DNA of 64,000 nt from an uncultured Algibacter sp. (GTDB lineage: Bacteria; Bacteroidota; Bacteroidia; Flavobacteriales; Flavobacteriaceae): the NCBI RefSeq assembly GCF_947487605.1, contig NZ_CANKXK010000010.1, positions 62,001 to 126,000 on the forward strand, in the 5' to 3' direction. The position numbers and the translations under genes were made by a program. Below the pieces are notes generated by a model. It was given only the letters and a program-made list of their open reading frames with translations. It was not told the DNA's origin and searched no databases. Below, piece by piece: positions 18,392 through 28,079 of this stretch (position 1 is its first letter; each line of letters starts with the position of its first letter).

Positions 18392-20665
18392 ATGATTCGT
18401 CACTACTTTTCTTATTTCATAATAGGTTTCTTTTTTCTGTTTAACGTGGTATCAGCACAAACAATAAAAAAAGGAACTGAATCAAATAATGGTATTATTT
18501 CTCATAATACTACCAAACCTATTTTAACTTGTAAAATCTTAAAAAAGTATAAGTACAAACATCTTAGAAAAGAAAACTTACAAGGTTACAACTTGTTGAT
18601 TAAAAGCAACTATACTTATAGTAATGCATCACAATTAAAGAATGTTTTAAAAGCAAATAAAAAACAAATTCAAACCTTTATAAATAAGGTGAATATACAT
18701 AGTGATACACCTATAACCTCTAAAACCTTATTAGGAGACCAATATCCCAAAGCCTTCTTTTTTAGAAAACCAGACAAAGTAAGTAATCCATACAACCAAT
18801 GGGTTAAAGAGTATGAGCGATTAAGTGGTATTTTTATTAAAGCAATGGCAGAAGAGCTAGGAGATAGAGAGCAAGATAAAATACTAAATTATGCGAACAG
18901 ATTTGCCTTAGAACATCCTCGGCAATTAACAATACTTCATTTTAATGGACGCTCACGTGATCCTAATTGGGAAGGCATTTCAAAATATTCAGCAGGTCAC
19001 TGGATTTATAACAAAGGTTGCTATTTAGAAGAAGACCTTTCTGTATCAGATGCTTACATTCAAGTTTCAGACGATTCAGTTTTTAAAACAGGTTTTGGGT
19101 TAAATGGAGCAAAAAAGAACGATGATATTGTTCTAGTACCTATAGATGATGAAGGCAATAAATTATGGGAGCAGGCAGAGCAAGTAACATTATTGTCTAA
19201 AGAAAAAGGACGTATAAAAGTGCTTAGAGCACAATACGAAACCAAAGCCAGAGACTTTAAAAAAGGGAAAACGTATATAGCTCCACATGCTAGTGGTGGT
19301 CCTTGGGGCGATGTAGAAAATAATAACTTATTGTGGTATTATAATTTATCATCAGTTTGTCCAGTAGATGAAAACGGAAAACAATGTGCCGATGTTTTGG
19401 CAGAAGATATAGGCTCTTGGTTTGCCAAAGATGGTATGGCTTTCGCTTTTGATGGTATTCAATTTGATATCGCCTCTTGGAAAGCAAACAAGAAAAGCCA
19501 AGGAAGACGTTTTGTAGATATTGATACCAATGGTGAAATTGATAAAGGGTTTATAAACGGCGATAATGTTTTCGGCATGGGAACCTACAATTTTTACACC
19601 TTATTGCGTAAAGCATTAGGGCCAAATAAATTAATAGTGGGTGATGGTGGAGTAGATTATGGGATGCGAGCTGTAGGTGTTGCCAGTGGTATGGAAGCAG
19701 AAGGACTTTGCGACTGGGGAGATGCCTACAAAGAGTATGCAAAGCCATTAAACTTTTTTAGTTATTGGAAACGTTATGCGATAACACCTTCGTTGTCTTA
19801 TGTTACCAATAAGATTAAAAAAGGTACAGCTAAAGAAAAAAAGGACATTGAACGTATGGTTGTTGCAACAGCACAATGTTTAGAGATTGGTTTTAACACA
19901 TTTGTAAATACAAAATCAGAAAGACCTTATAGAATTGGTATTTTAGATGAATTGGTTAAAGGTGATGAAAATAAACCCTATTGGTTAGGAAAACCAGTTG
20001 GTCAAATCATTGATTTATCCGAGCAAACAGAATTATCTAAATCCTTAAATTTAAACGATACTGAGATAGAAACTATTGGCTGTAGTTATAAAATTGAGGA
20101 TGATAAATTGATAATATCCTCTAAGACAAATAAGGCAGAAAAGAGTATGAGATTAATCCTTAAAAACGTGCCATTAGGTACAGGCGATTTTCATTTGAAA
20201 TTTTCAGCAAAAACAGCAGCACCTATTTCTGGGTTTAATGCTTTGGTACCTAGACAAATTACTGTAAGTACAGACGCTATTCAAGATGTAGAAAGAACAG
20301 CATCTTCTGTAATGAATTATATCAATTCTTTAGAGGCACTTCCTTGTAGTTTTTACTTCAGAAACGTATCAGCATCAAATGGAGACTTAGAAATTGAAAT
20401 TGAAGGAGGAGGAGAAGTAGCTATAGAAAACATTAGACTTGTTAATGGGCAATTAGCCTTAGCAAGAGCTTTTGAGAATGGTGTTGTATTGGTTAACCCA
20501 TCCTTAGAACCTTTTACGTTTCATTTAGATGAATTGTTTCCAGATTCAAAATTTAAAAGATTAAAGGCATCAGCTCATCAAGATAAAAAAGTTAATAATG
20601 GAAATGATGTTGGAAAAACCGTTTCAGTATCAGGTCTAAATGGTCTTTTCTTAATAAAAAAATAA
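18392..20665 (+). CDS. Secreted putative glycoside hydrolase of unclear family (TIM-barrel-like)
   Basis: 757 aa; signal peptide; FDGIQFDIASW and GVASGMEAEGLCDWGDAY carboxylate motifs; C-terminal LALARAFENGVVLVNPS...RLKASAHQDKKVNNGNDVG. Paralog of 20693-22996. Confidence 0.6.
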   Translation: MIRHYFSYFIIGFFFLFNVVSAQTIKKGTESNNGIISHNTTKPILTCKILKKYKYKHLRKENLQGYNLLIKSNYTYSNASQLKNVLKANKKQIQTFINKVNIHSDTPITSKTLLGDQYPKAFFFRKPDKVSNPYNQWVKEYERLSGIFIKAMAEELGDREQDKILNYANRFALEHPRQLTILHFNGRSRDPNWEGISKYSAGHWIYNKGCYLEEDLSVSDAYIQVSDDSVFKTGFGLNGAKKNDDIVLVPIDDEGNKLWEQAEQVTLLSKEKGRIKVLRAQYETKARDFKKGKTYIAPHASGGPWGDVENNNLLWYYNLSSVCPVDENGKQCADVLAEDIGSWFAKDGMAFAFDGIQFDIASWKANKKSQGRRFVDIDTNGEIDKGFINGDNVFGMGTYNFYTLLRKALGPNKLIVGDGGVDYGMRAVGVASGMEAEGLCDWGDAYKEYAKPLNFFSYWKRYAITPSLSYVTNKIKKGTAKEKKDIERMVVATAQCLEIGFNTFVNTKSERPYRIGILDELVKGDENKPYWLGKPVGQIIDLSEQTELSKSLNLNDTEIETIGCSYKIEDDKLIISSKTNKAEKSMRLILKNVPLGTGDFHLKFSAKTAAPISGFNALVPRQITVSTDAIQDVERTASSVMNYINSLEALPCSFYFRNVSASNGDLEIEIEGGGEVAIENIRLVNGQLALARAFENGVVLVNPSLEPFTFHLDELFPDSKFKRLKASAHQDKKVNNGNDVGKTVSVSGLNGLFLIKK

Positions 20666-20692
20666 AATAAAATAGCCAAATAGAATACAATT

Positions 20693-22996
20693 ATGAAAAA
20701 CCTACAATCATTAAAAGTAATACTGATTTTATTTAGCGGAATGAATTTCTGTTATGCACAATTAGTAAATAAAGATATATTTCAAAATGACACCTATCCA
20801 AAATCTTTTGTATTTAGGTTTCTTTCAGAAAAAACACATCAATTTGACAACTACTCAGATTGGGAAAAAAATTTAGTTAAGTTAGATGGTTTTATTGGAA
20901 AAATGTTCACAGAAGAGCTGCCTACTTTCGATACTGCCAAAAGTGCTAGTTGGTTCAATCAGTTTGCTGTCAACCATCCTGAGAAATTAGTTATGGTACA
21001 TTTTAACGGAAGAGAACGAGATCCACGTATGAATAACGGTACATTATATTTTGCAGGTCATTGGATGTATCATCCTGGAACAACTTCAACTGAAGCTATA
21101 ACAACTTCGCAAACCACTATTACAGTAAACGATGCCTCAGTTTTTAGGTTAAGCTTTGGTAATGGACGTGCAGATAGAGATGATGATATAATTATTGTAC
21201 CTCTTGATGGTTCTGGAAATAGGCTCTGGGATCAATCAGAACAAGTAACATTGGTCTCAAAAAACGGAAATCAAATAGAAGTGATAAGAGGACGTTATGG
21301 TACTACAGCAAAAAATTTCGATGCAGGAGTATATTTAGCACCTCATGTTGTAGGTGGGCCTTGGAATGACAATAACTTGGTTTGGTTATACAATTATGCA
21401 ATTGATTCTCCAGTAGATAGTAACGGAAAACGCTGTATTGATGTTTTTTCTGATGAAGTATCGGGTTGGTTTAACCCTGGAGGTTTGTTAGAATCTGTAG
21501 ATGGTATTCAATTTGATATTTCTCCTCGTTATGTGGACTATAGAAACGCTAGGGAAGTTGATCAAAATAATGATGGAGTAGGTGATAATTATTCTCCAGA
21601 ACTTCGTGAAAAATACGAGTTGGGAGTTGTGGCGTTTTATGAGTTTTTGAGAACTAAAATGGGTGCTGGAAAAATGATTATGGCAGATGGAGGGAGTTTT
21701 CGAAACCAACGCGTTGCATCTGTTATAAATGGTATAGAAGCAGAAGGTTTTGGGGATATAAAAAATACTTATAAACAGTTTTCTAAATCGGTAAATTCGT
21801 TTAATTATTACACATCAATTTCCAATGCTCCAAAGTTTAGTTATGTAACTCACAAGGACAATGAGAGTACTACTGATGATGAATTTAGAAAGCGCGAACG
21901 TTTTGTGTTAGCATCTTCACAATGTTTGGGGATTGCTTTTAATTCTTTTGTGCGTAAATATCCTAGACACCCAGGAACAAGTATTATTATTCAAGACGAG
22001 TTATATGCAGGTAATTTGGCTATCCCACATTGGTTAGGAGCACCTTTAGGAGATTATATAGATTTGTCTGAGAGTACAGCAGATTTATGGAACAATAATG
22101 GATTAACCACTTTAATGACTTCAACAGAAAATACCTTTTGCACCATTACTCAGTTTAACAGAAGGTTACGAGTTTCTATTAATAATAACGAACGAGAAGC
22201 TACAGTTACTTTTAAGAATGTTACGGTGCCATCTGGAGATTTTGTATTTAGTTTTGATGCACTAGCTAAAGCTAAATTAGATGCTTTTCCTGAAGAAACG
22301 CCAAGATTGATAAAAATGGAAATACTGGGAGGAGCAAATTATGATAATGATGCAGAAGAAATATTAGGATTCTTTTCTACTGATAAAGCTTATAAAACAA
22401 GTTATTACATTAGAGATATAGGTGTTACAACTGTAGATATTAAGTTAACTATTGAAGGTGATGCGAATATTGATCTGACAAACTTTAGATTACGACCAGC
22501 AGCTCAAGCATTGGCAAGAGCCTTTGAAAACGGAGTTGTTTTGTCTAACCCGTCTATTAGCGATTATACCTTTGATTTAAGTCAATTATTTCCAGGAAGA
22601 TCTTTTAAAAGATTAACAGCAACTTCAGGGCATGATACAGTAGTAAATGATGGTTCTGATGTAGGTGCAACAGTTACAGTACCTGCTTTAGATGGTTTAT
22701 TTTTATTAGATAATGGCACTACACTTAGTAGTAATGATGATATTAAGTTGGATAATGATATCCGTATTTATCCAAATCCAGCGGACGATGTTCTTAATAT
22801 TCTAGTGCCTATTGCTCTAAAAAACAAAAGTTTAACAGCAGATTTATACGATGTTAATGGCAGACGAGTTTTTAGTAAGGTTATAAATAATGGAGAAAGA
22901 AACACCTTAAACTTAAACCAATTACAGCAAGGGCTATATATAATAAAAGTTACTGGGAATAATTTTTCGCAATCAAAAATTATTTCAAAGAATTAG
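20693..22996 (+). CDS. Secreted putative glycoside hydrolase of unclear family with T9SS C-terminal domain
   Basis: 767 aa; VDGIQFDISPRYVDYRN and SVINGIEAEGFGD; ALARAFENGVVLSNPS; C-terminal IYPNPADDVLNILVP...GLYIIKVTGNNFSQSKIISKN. Confidence 0.65.
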   Translation: MKNLQSLKVILILFSGMNFCYAQLVNKDIFQNDTYPKSFVFRFLSEKTHQFDNYSDWEKNLVKLDGFIGKMFTEELPTFDTAKSASWFNQFAVNHPEKLVMVHFNGRERDPRMNNGTLYFAGHWMYHPGTTSTEAITTSQTTITVNDASVFRLSFGNGRADRDDDIIIVPLDGSGNRLWDQSEQVTLVSKNGNQIEVIRGRYGTTAKNFDAGVYLAPHVVGGPWNDNNLVWLYNYAIDSPVDSNGKRCIDVFSDEVSGWFNPGGLLESVDGIQFDISPRYVDYRNAREVDQNNDGVGDNYSPELREKYELGVVAFYEFLRTKMGAGKMIMADGGSFRNQRVASVINGIEAEGFGDIKNTYKQFSKSVNSFNYYTSISNAPKFSYVTHKDNESTTDDEFRKRERFVLASSQCLGIAFNSFVRKYPRHPGTSIIIQDELYAGNLAIPHWLGAPLGDYIDLSESTADLWNNNGLTTLMTSTENTFCTITQFNRRLRVSINNNEREATVTFKNVTVPSGDFVFSFDALAKAKLDAFPEETPRLIKMEILGGANYDNDAEEILGFFSTDKAYKTSYYIRDIGVTTVDIKLTIEGDANIDLTNFRLRPAAQALARAFENGVVLSNPSISDYTFDLSQLFPGRSFKRLTATSGHDTVVNDGSDVGATVTVPALDGLFLLDNGTTLSSNDDIKLDNDIRIYPNPADDVLNILVPIALKNKSLTADLYDVNGRRVFSKVINNGERNTLNLNQLQQGLYIIKVTGNNFSQSKIISKN

Positions 22997-23179
22997 GTTA
23001 CATATTTTCAATATTTCATTTGAAGTTTTTTAAATAATTAGAGTATAGATTTATATTTAAATGTTTTTATATAGATTAAAAATCAATATTGGTTTTTGTG
23101 TTTAAAACTAAGTATTTAAGCCATTAAGCACTTTTTATATTTAATAATTTGGATAATCTAAATTTATAACTATATTTAC

Positions 23180-23198
23180 AAGTGTTATTTTAACACTT
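23180..23198. promoter_or_regulatory. Palindromic operator copy 6 (AAGTGT-TATTTTA-ACACTT)
   Basis: Shared 19-bp motif; -7-like TATATTTA at 23171-23178. Confidence 0.82.
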
Positions 23199-23233
23199 GT
23201 AAAGTGTCATATTTTTTAAAACTGATTAAAATA

Positions 23234-24559
23234 GTGAAGCGTATTTGCATAATATTTTTATTGATGCTTATCACATTTTCTTGCCATGCACAGGAAAAAC
23301 CAAATGTTGTAATATTATTTGTTGATGATTATGGCTGGTCAGATGTGGGTTATAGAAATTCGAAATTTCACACTCCTAATATTAACCAATTAAAAAATGA
23401 AGGTTTAGAATTTACTCGGGCATACATTCCAACACCCACATGCAGCCCAAGTAGAGCAACATTGCTAACAGGAAAAGAGGCTATAAGAATGGAGTTGCCT
23501 CGTCATATATCTGGAGGGGCAGATAATGAATATAACTATTGGCCTAATGACCCTGCGAAAATGCCTTCTAGAAATTGGCTACAATTAGAAGAAATAACTT
23601 ATGCAGAAAGATTAAAAGAGTTTGGATATTATAATATGTTTATAGGTAAATGGCATTTGGGAGAAGAACCTTATTACCCAATTCATCAAGGTTTTGATGA
23701 ACAGTTTGGAGTAACAAGTGCTTCACATCCTAAAAGTTATTATCCTCCTTATTTCAATTCAAAAAATGATACATATAATTTTTCAAAGAACAGCTTAAAG
23801 AATGATTATTTAACGGATGTTTTAACAGATAAGGCAGTTAGTTTTATTGAAAATTATGATAAAGACAAACCCTTTGTGCTATCATTTTGGTATTATAACG
23901 TACATAGTCCTCATGTTGGCAGAACAGATTGGGTAAAGAAATATAAAGAAGAAGGTTTTGAAGGGGCTTATGCAGAATATGCGGCTATGGTTTCAGCTAC
24001 TGATGAATCTGTAGGAAGAGTGAGAAAAGCTCTGGAAGATAAGGGTATAGCTAATAACACAGTTATTTTATTAATATCGGACCAAGGAGGTAAATTTACG
24101 AATGCACCTTTAAGCGGCGGTAAAATTGGTGGTAACACTTTGGGAGAAGGAGGAGCCAGAGTACCTTTTATTGTGTATTACCCAAGTGTAACTACAGCAA
24201 ATAGTGTTTGCGATTCACCCATACAAACCATCGATGTGTATCCCACTTTGGTTGAAATAGCTAGTGGAAAAAGATGTTTAGATAAACAGATTAATGGTAA
24301 GAGCTTACTACCTTTAATACATGGAGAAACTTTAGAAACACGAGACCTTTATTTTTTTCGTAGTTATGAAGACCAATATGCAGCCATTATGAATGGCAAT
24401 TGGAAATTGATAAAATACAGGAGTGGCAAGTATAAATTATTTAATGTTAAAGAGGATATTTCTGAAAAGAAAGATTTAATCAATGAAGAAATTGAAATTG
24501 GAAAAACATTGAAAACTAAATTACTAAATTGGGAAAAAGAAGCAGTACCAAGTTATTGA
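23234..24559 (+). CDS. S1-type sulfatase
   Basis: KPNVVILFVDDYGWSDVGYRN; PTCSPSRATLLTGK; GKWHLGEE. Track start 23204 (GTG) is only 5 nt past the operator; GTG 23234 (MKRICIIFLLMLITFSCHAQ) looks more likely. Confidence 0.9.
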   Translation: MKRICIIFLLMLITFSCHAQEKPNVVILFVDDYGWSDVGYRNSKFHTPNINQLKNEGLEFTRAYIPTPTCSPSRATLLTGKEAIRMELPRHISGGADNEYNYWPNDPAKMPSRNWLQLEEITYAERLKEFGYYNMFIGKWHLGEEPYYPIHQGFDEQFGVTSASHPKSYYPPYFNSKNDTYNFSKNSLKNDYLTDVLTDKAVSFIENYDKDKPFVLSFWYYNVHSPHVGRTDWVKKYKEEGFEGAYAEYAAMVSATDESVGRVRKALEDKGIANNTVILLISDQGGKFTNAPLSGGKIGGNTLGEGGARVPFIVYYPSVTTANSVCDSPIQTIDVYPTLVEIASGKRCLDKQINGKSLLPLIHGETLETRDLYFFRSYEDQYAAIMNGNWKLIKYRSGKYKLFNVKEDISEKKDLINEEIEIGKTLKTKLLNWEKEAVPSY

Positions 24560-24624
24560 TGAGGAGTTATAAAACATTTGTGAATTTTTTAAGATTAACT
24601 AAATATAATTATAGAACCGTTATT

Positions 24625-26229
24625 ATGAAAACTGATAAACTAATACTATGTTTTGGCCTTTTAGTCAGTCTTCTTGTAAGCTGTAAAAGCGAAAATAAGG
24701 AGAAACAAGAAGAAAAAACAGAGCGTCCAAATGTACTTTTGGTAGTGGCAGATGATGCTACCGTGAGACACATGGGAGCTTATGGGAGTCACTACATTAA
24801 AACCCCAGCATTTGATAGAGTAGCTAAAGAGGGCGTATTGTTTAACAATGCCTACACCCCTAATGCTAAATGTGCGCCTTCAAGAGCTTCGGTTTTAACG
24901 GGGCGTAATTCTTGGCAATTAGAACAAGGTGGTAATCACATGCCGTATTTCCCATCAAAATTTAAAACCTTTCCAGAAACTTTAAATGAAAACGGATACC
25001 ACGTTGGGTACACAGGAAAAGGATGGTTGCCAGGGGTAGCATTTAATGAAGATGGTTCAAAAAGAAATTTATTGGTAAAGTATTACAACGATGCTAAATT
25101 AAATCCACCTACAACAGAAATTAGCGACTGTGATTATGCTGGAAATTTTGATATGTTCTTGAAAGATAATAAAGAAGATAAACCCTTCTTCTTTTGGTTC
25201 GGATGTTGGGAACCTCATAGACAATACGAATACGAATCAGGACTAAGAGCAGGTAAAAAACTAAACGAAATTGATGAGGTTTTTGCTTTTTGGCCAGATA
25301 ATGATGAGGTTAGAAAAGATATTTTAGACTACGCTTTAGAGTTAGAATATTTTGATGCACAGTTAGGAAAGCTAATCAAACAATTAGAAGACCATAATAA
25401 ATTAGATAATACCATTATTATTGTAACTTCAGATAATGGTATGCCATTCCCAAGAATTAAAGGGCAAGAATATGAATTGTCTAACCACTTGCCATTAGCC
25501 ATTATGTGGCCTAAAGGGATTAAGCAAGCAGATAGAAAAATTGATGATTATGTAAACTTTATTGATTTAGCACCAACAGTTTTAGAATTTGCAGGTATTT
25601 CTCAAGAAGCATCAGGGATGGCAGCTATTGAAGGAAAATCATTAGCACCATTATTAACGGGTGACAAATCAGGTATTGTAGATGCAAGTAGAGACCACAT
25701 TTTAATTGGTAAAGAACGTCACGATATCGGTCGCCCAAATAATATCGGATACCCAATTAGAGGTATTTTTAAAGGTGATTATTTATACCTTAAAAATTTT
25801 AAAACAGACAGATGGCCAGCAGGAAACCCAGAAACAGGTTATTTAAACTGTGATGGAGGGCCAACAAAAACAGCCATTTTAGATACCTATGGTACTAAAG
25901 ATAAAAAGTACTGGGAAATGAGTTTTGGGAAAAGGGTAGAAGAAGAATTATACAATATTAAAACAGATCCATTGTGTATGAATAATTTAGCTGCTAATGC
26001 TGATTTTAAGGCTAAAAAAGAGAAATTGTTTGCACAAATGAAAGCAGAATTAACAGCACAAAAAGACCCAAGAATTTTAGGAGAAGGCGATGTCTTTGAT
26101 AATTACAGAACCTTTCCTCCAAAATTCATGAACTACCACAACAGATTCATAAAAGGTGAAGAAATGCCAGAATTACATTGGGTAAAAGATTCAGACTTTA
26201 GAAAAGAACAAAACACAGATTTAAAATAA
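24625..26229 (+). CDS. S1-type sulfatase, lipoprotein
   Basis: LLVSLLVSCKSE lipobox; RPNVLLVVADDATVRHMGAYGS; AKCAPSRASVLTGR; VTSDNGMPFPR. Start refined to 24625. Confidence 0.92.
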   Translation: MKTDKLILCFGLLVSLLVSCKSENKEKQEEKTERPNVLLVVADDATVRHMGAYGSHYIKTPAFDRVAKEGVLFNNAYTPNAKCAPSRASVLTGRNSWQLEQGGNHMPYFPSKFKTFPETLNENGYHVGYTGKGWLPGVAFNEDGSKRNLLVKYYNDAKLNPPTTEISDCDYAGNFDMFLKDNKEDKPFFFWFGCWEPHRQYEYESGLRAGKKLNEIDEVFAFWPDNDEVRKDILDYALELEYFDAQLGKLIKQLEDHNKLDNTIIIVTSDNGMPFPRIKGQEYELSNHLPLAIMWPKGIKQADRKIDDYVNFIDLAPTVLEFAGISQEASGMAAIEGKSLAPLLTGDKSGIVDASRDHILIGKERHDIGRPNNIGYPIRGIFKGDYLYLKNFKTDRWPAGNPETGYLNCDGGPTKTAILDTYGTKDKKYWEMSFGKRVEEELYNIKTDPLCMNNLAANADFKAKKEKLFAQMKAELTAQKDPRILGEGDVFDNYRTFPPKFMNYHNRFIKGEEMPELHWVKDSDFRKEQNTDLK

Positions 26230-26330
26230 GATAATAAAGATGAAATGAGCCATAACCATTACTTGATACTAAGCGATATGTTAATTGGCGAACTACATCT
26301 GATCATTAAAAAATAAATAAATATTTACAG

Positions 26331-27890
26331 ATGAAACAATACAAAAAGTACATGGCGTATTTGCCTCTATTAGTTTTAGTAATATTGGTGACTTGTTGCA
26401 AAAAAGAAGATAAAAAAGAAGTTGCAATAGCGAAAAATGAAGCTTTAACAGTTTATTCGGCACCAAAAAGCGAAAAACCTTTTGAGGATTATAAAATTAC
26501 TGTTGATGGTTCTGATGTTTTTTGTTACAGCGGAAAAGTATTCGATACCAGATTTACAGAAGGTACACTAATGGGCGAAAGTGAAATAAAATATTCAACC
26601 GTAGGTTTTGGATATTTTGATATTTCAGGAAAAGTAAAAGTATCTGTAAAAGTTAACAGAGAAATTTCGTCGGCAACTATCAGACCCTTATCCAGAAATA
26701 TTGAAGCTACCGTAAAAAATAATACCATTGAATTTTATGTGGATAAACCAGGAGCATTAACTATTGAGCCTGATGGAAACGAGCATAAGGTGTTGCACTT
26801 ATTTGTAAACCCAAAAGAAGAAAATGTACCAAGTCCTGATGATGAAAACGTCATTTATTTTGGTCCAGGAGAACACGTAGTAAATACCATCAAACTAAAA
26901 AGTAATCAAACATTATATGTTGCAGGTGGTGCTGTAGTTTATTTTGATGTATTTGAAGGCGATTCTATTTATAGAAAAGAATATAGAAAAAGACGCCAGA
27001 TAGAATTAGATAGATACGACCATGGTATTGAAGCTATCAATGCTAAAAACATCAAGATTAAAGGAAGAGGTATCCTTGATTTTAATCGTGTTTTGGAGAA
27101 AATGGGACGTAAAAACCCAATACATACCAACAATTGTGATGGTGTAGAAATTGAAGGCGTAATTATGAGAGGAGCTAACTGTTGGCATGCCACTATTTAT
27201 CGTTCTAAAAATGTAGTGATAGATAATATTAAAGAAATAGGAGCTGGTTATAATACGGATGGTTTAAATATTGTTTTAAGTCAAAATGTACATATTAAAA
27301 ACTGTTTTTTAAGACAAAGAGATGATGGTATTGTAATGAAATCGATGGATACAGGAAACATGGATGCTTTTATTGTAGAAGTTCCACAAGAACGTACATC
27401 AACATCAAACGTATTGGTAGAAGATTGTACCATTTGGAGTGATTGGGGTTACGCCTTAGGAATAACTTACGAAACAAGAATGCCTGTTAACGATATTACC
27501 TTTAGAAATTGTGATATCATACATGCCACACATGCAGAAACAGCACAAGGTGTTATTGGTATATTAGTGGCAGATGCAGATGTGGTTTCTAATGTGAAAT
27601 TTGAAAACATCACTATTGAACGTGCCCTAAAACCAATTATTAAATTAGATCAAAGAGTAACACCTTGGACAGTAAATAAAGATTTAGGAGCCATAAAAGA
27701 CATCACGTTTTCAAATATAAAATATTTAAGTGGAGAGCCACAACCAGTTATTTTTCACGGTTTCCCAGGTAAAGGAGGTATTCAAGATATAAAATTAAAA
27801 AATCTAAACTTCTTAGGTAAAGATATTAAAAGCACTGATGATTGGGAGTTTAAAATTAACAAATACGTGAAAGATATTCATTTCGAATAG
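26331..27890 (+). CDS. GH28-like right-handed beta-helix glycosidase, lipoprotein
   Basis: VILVTCCKKE lipobox; repeating beta-helix (IKIKGRGILDFNRVL, VEIEGVIMRGANCWHATIY, NTDGLNIVLSQNVHIKNC, QRDDGIVMKS). Confidence 0.75.
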   Translation: MKQYKKYMAYLPLLVLVILVTCCKKEDKKEVAIAKNEALTVYSAPKSEKPFEDYKITVDGSDVFCYSGKVFDTRFTEGTLMGESEIKYSTVGFGYFDISGKVKVSVKVNREISSATIRPLSRNIEATVKNNTIEFYVDKPGALTIEPDGNEHKVLHLFVNPKEENVPSPDDENVIYFGPGEHVVNTIKLKSNQTLYVAGGAVVYFDVFEGDSIYRKEYRKRRQIELDRYDHGIEAINAKNIKIKGRGILDFNRVLEKMGRKNPIHTNNCDGVEIEGVIMRGANCWHATIYRSKNVVIDNIKEIGAGYNTDGLNIVLSQNVHIKNCFLRQRDDGIVMKSMDTGNMDAFIVEVPQERTSTSNVLVEDCTIWSDWGYALGITYETRMPVNDITFRNCDIIHATHAETAQGVIGILVADADVVSNVKFENITIERALKPIIKLDQRVTPWTVNKDLGAIKDITFSNIKYLSGEPQPVIFHGFPGKGGIQDIKLKNLNFLGKDIKSTDDWEFKINKYVKDIHFE

Positions 27891-27903
27891 TTTCTTAAGT
27901 CAT

Positions 27904-27934
27904 CCTGCAAGGTCTGTTTTTTGGACCTTGCAGG
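27904..27934. repeat. Intergenic 11-bp stem hairpin
   Basis: CCTGCAAGGTC-TGTTTTTTG-GACCTTGCAGG, between the beta-helix gene and the next sulfatase. Confidence 0.75.
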
Positions 27935-28079
27935 TATGGTTTAAACTGGAAGATTTTTTTTATGTTTCCTATTTGTTTCGTTTTAAAGACAACAAGGTTA
28001 AGGTTTACCTGTAGCAATTGAAGACAAGACGTTTTAAAAACTTTAGACCTAAGCGTTAATTTTTTTACAATAACTATCA

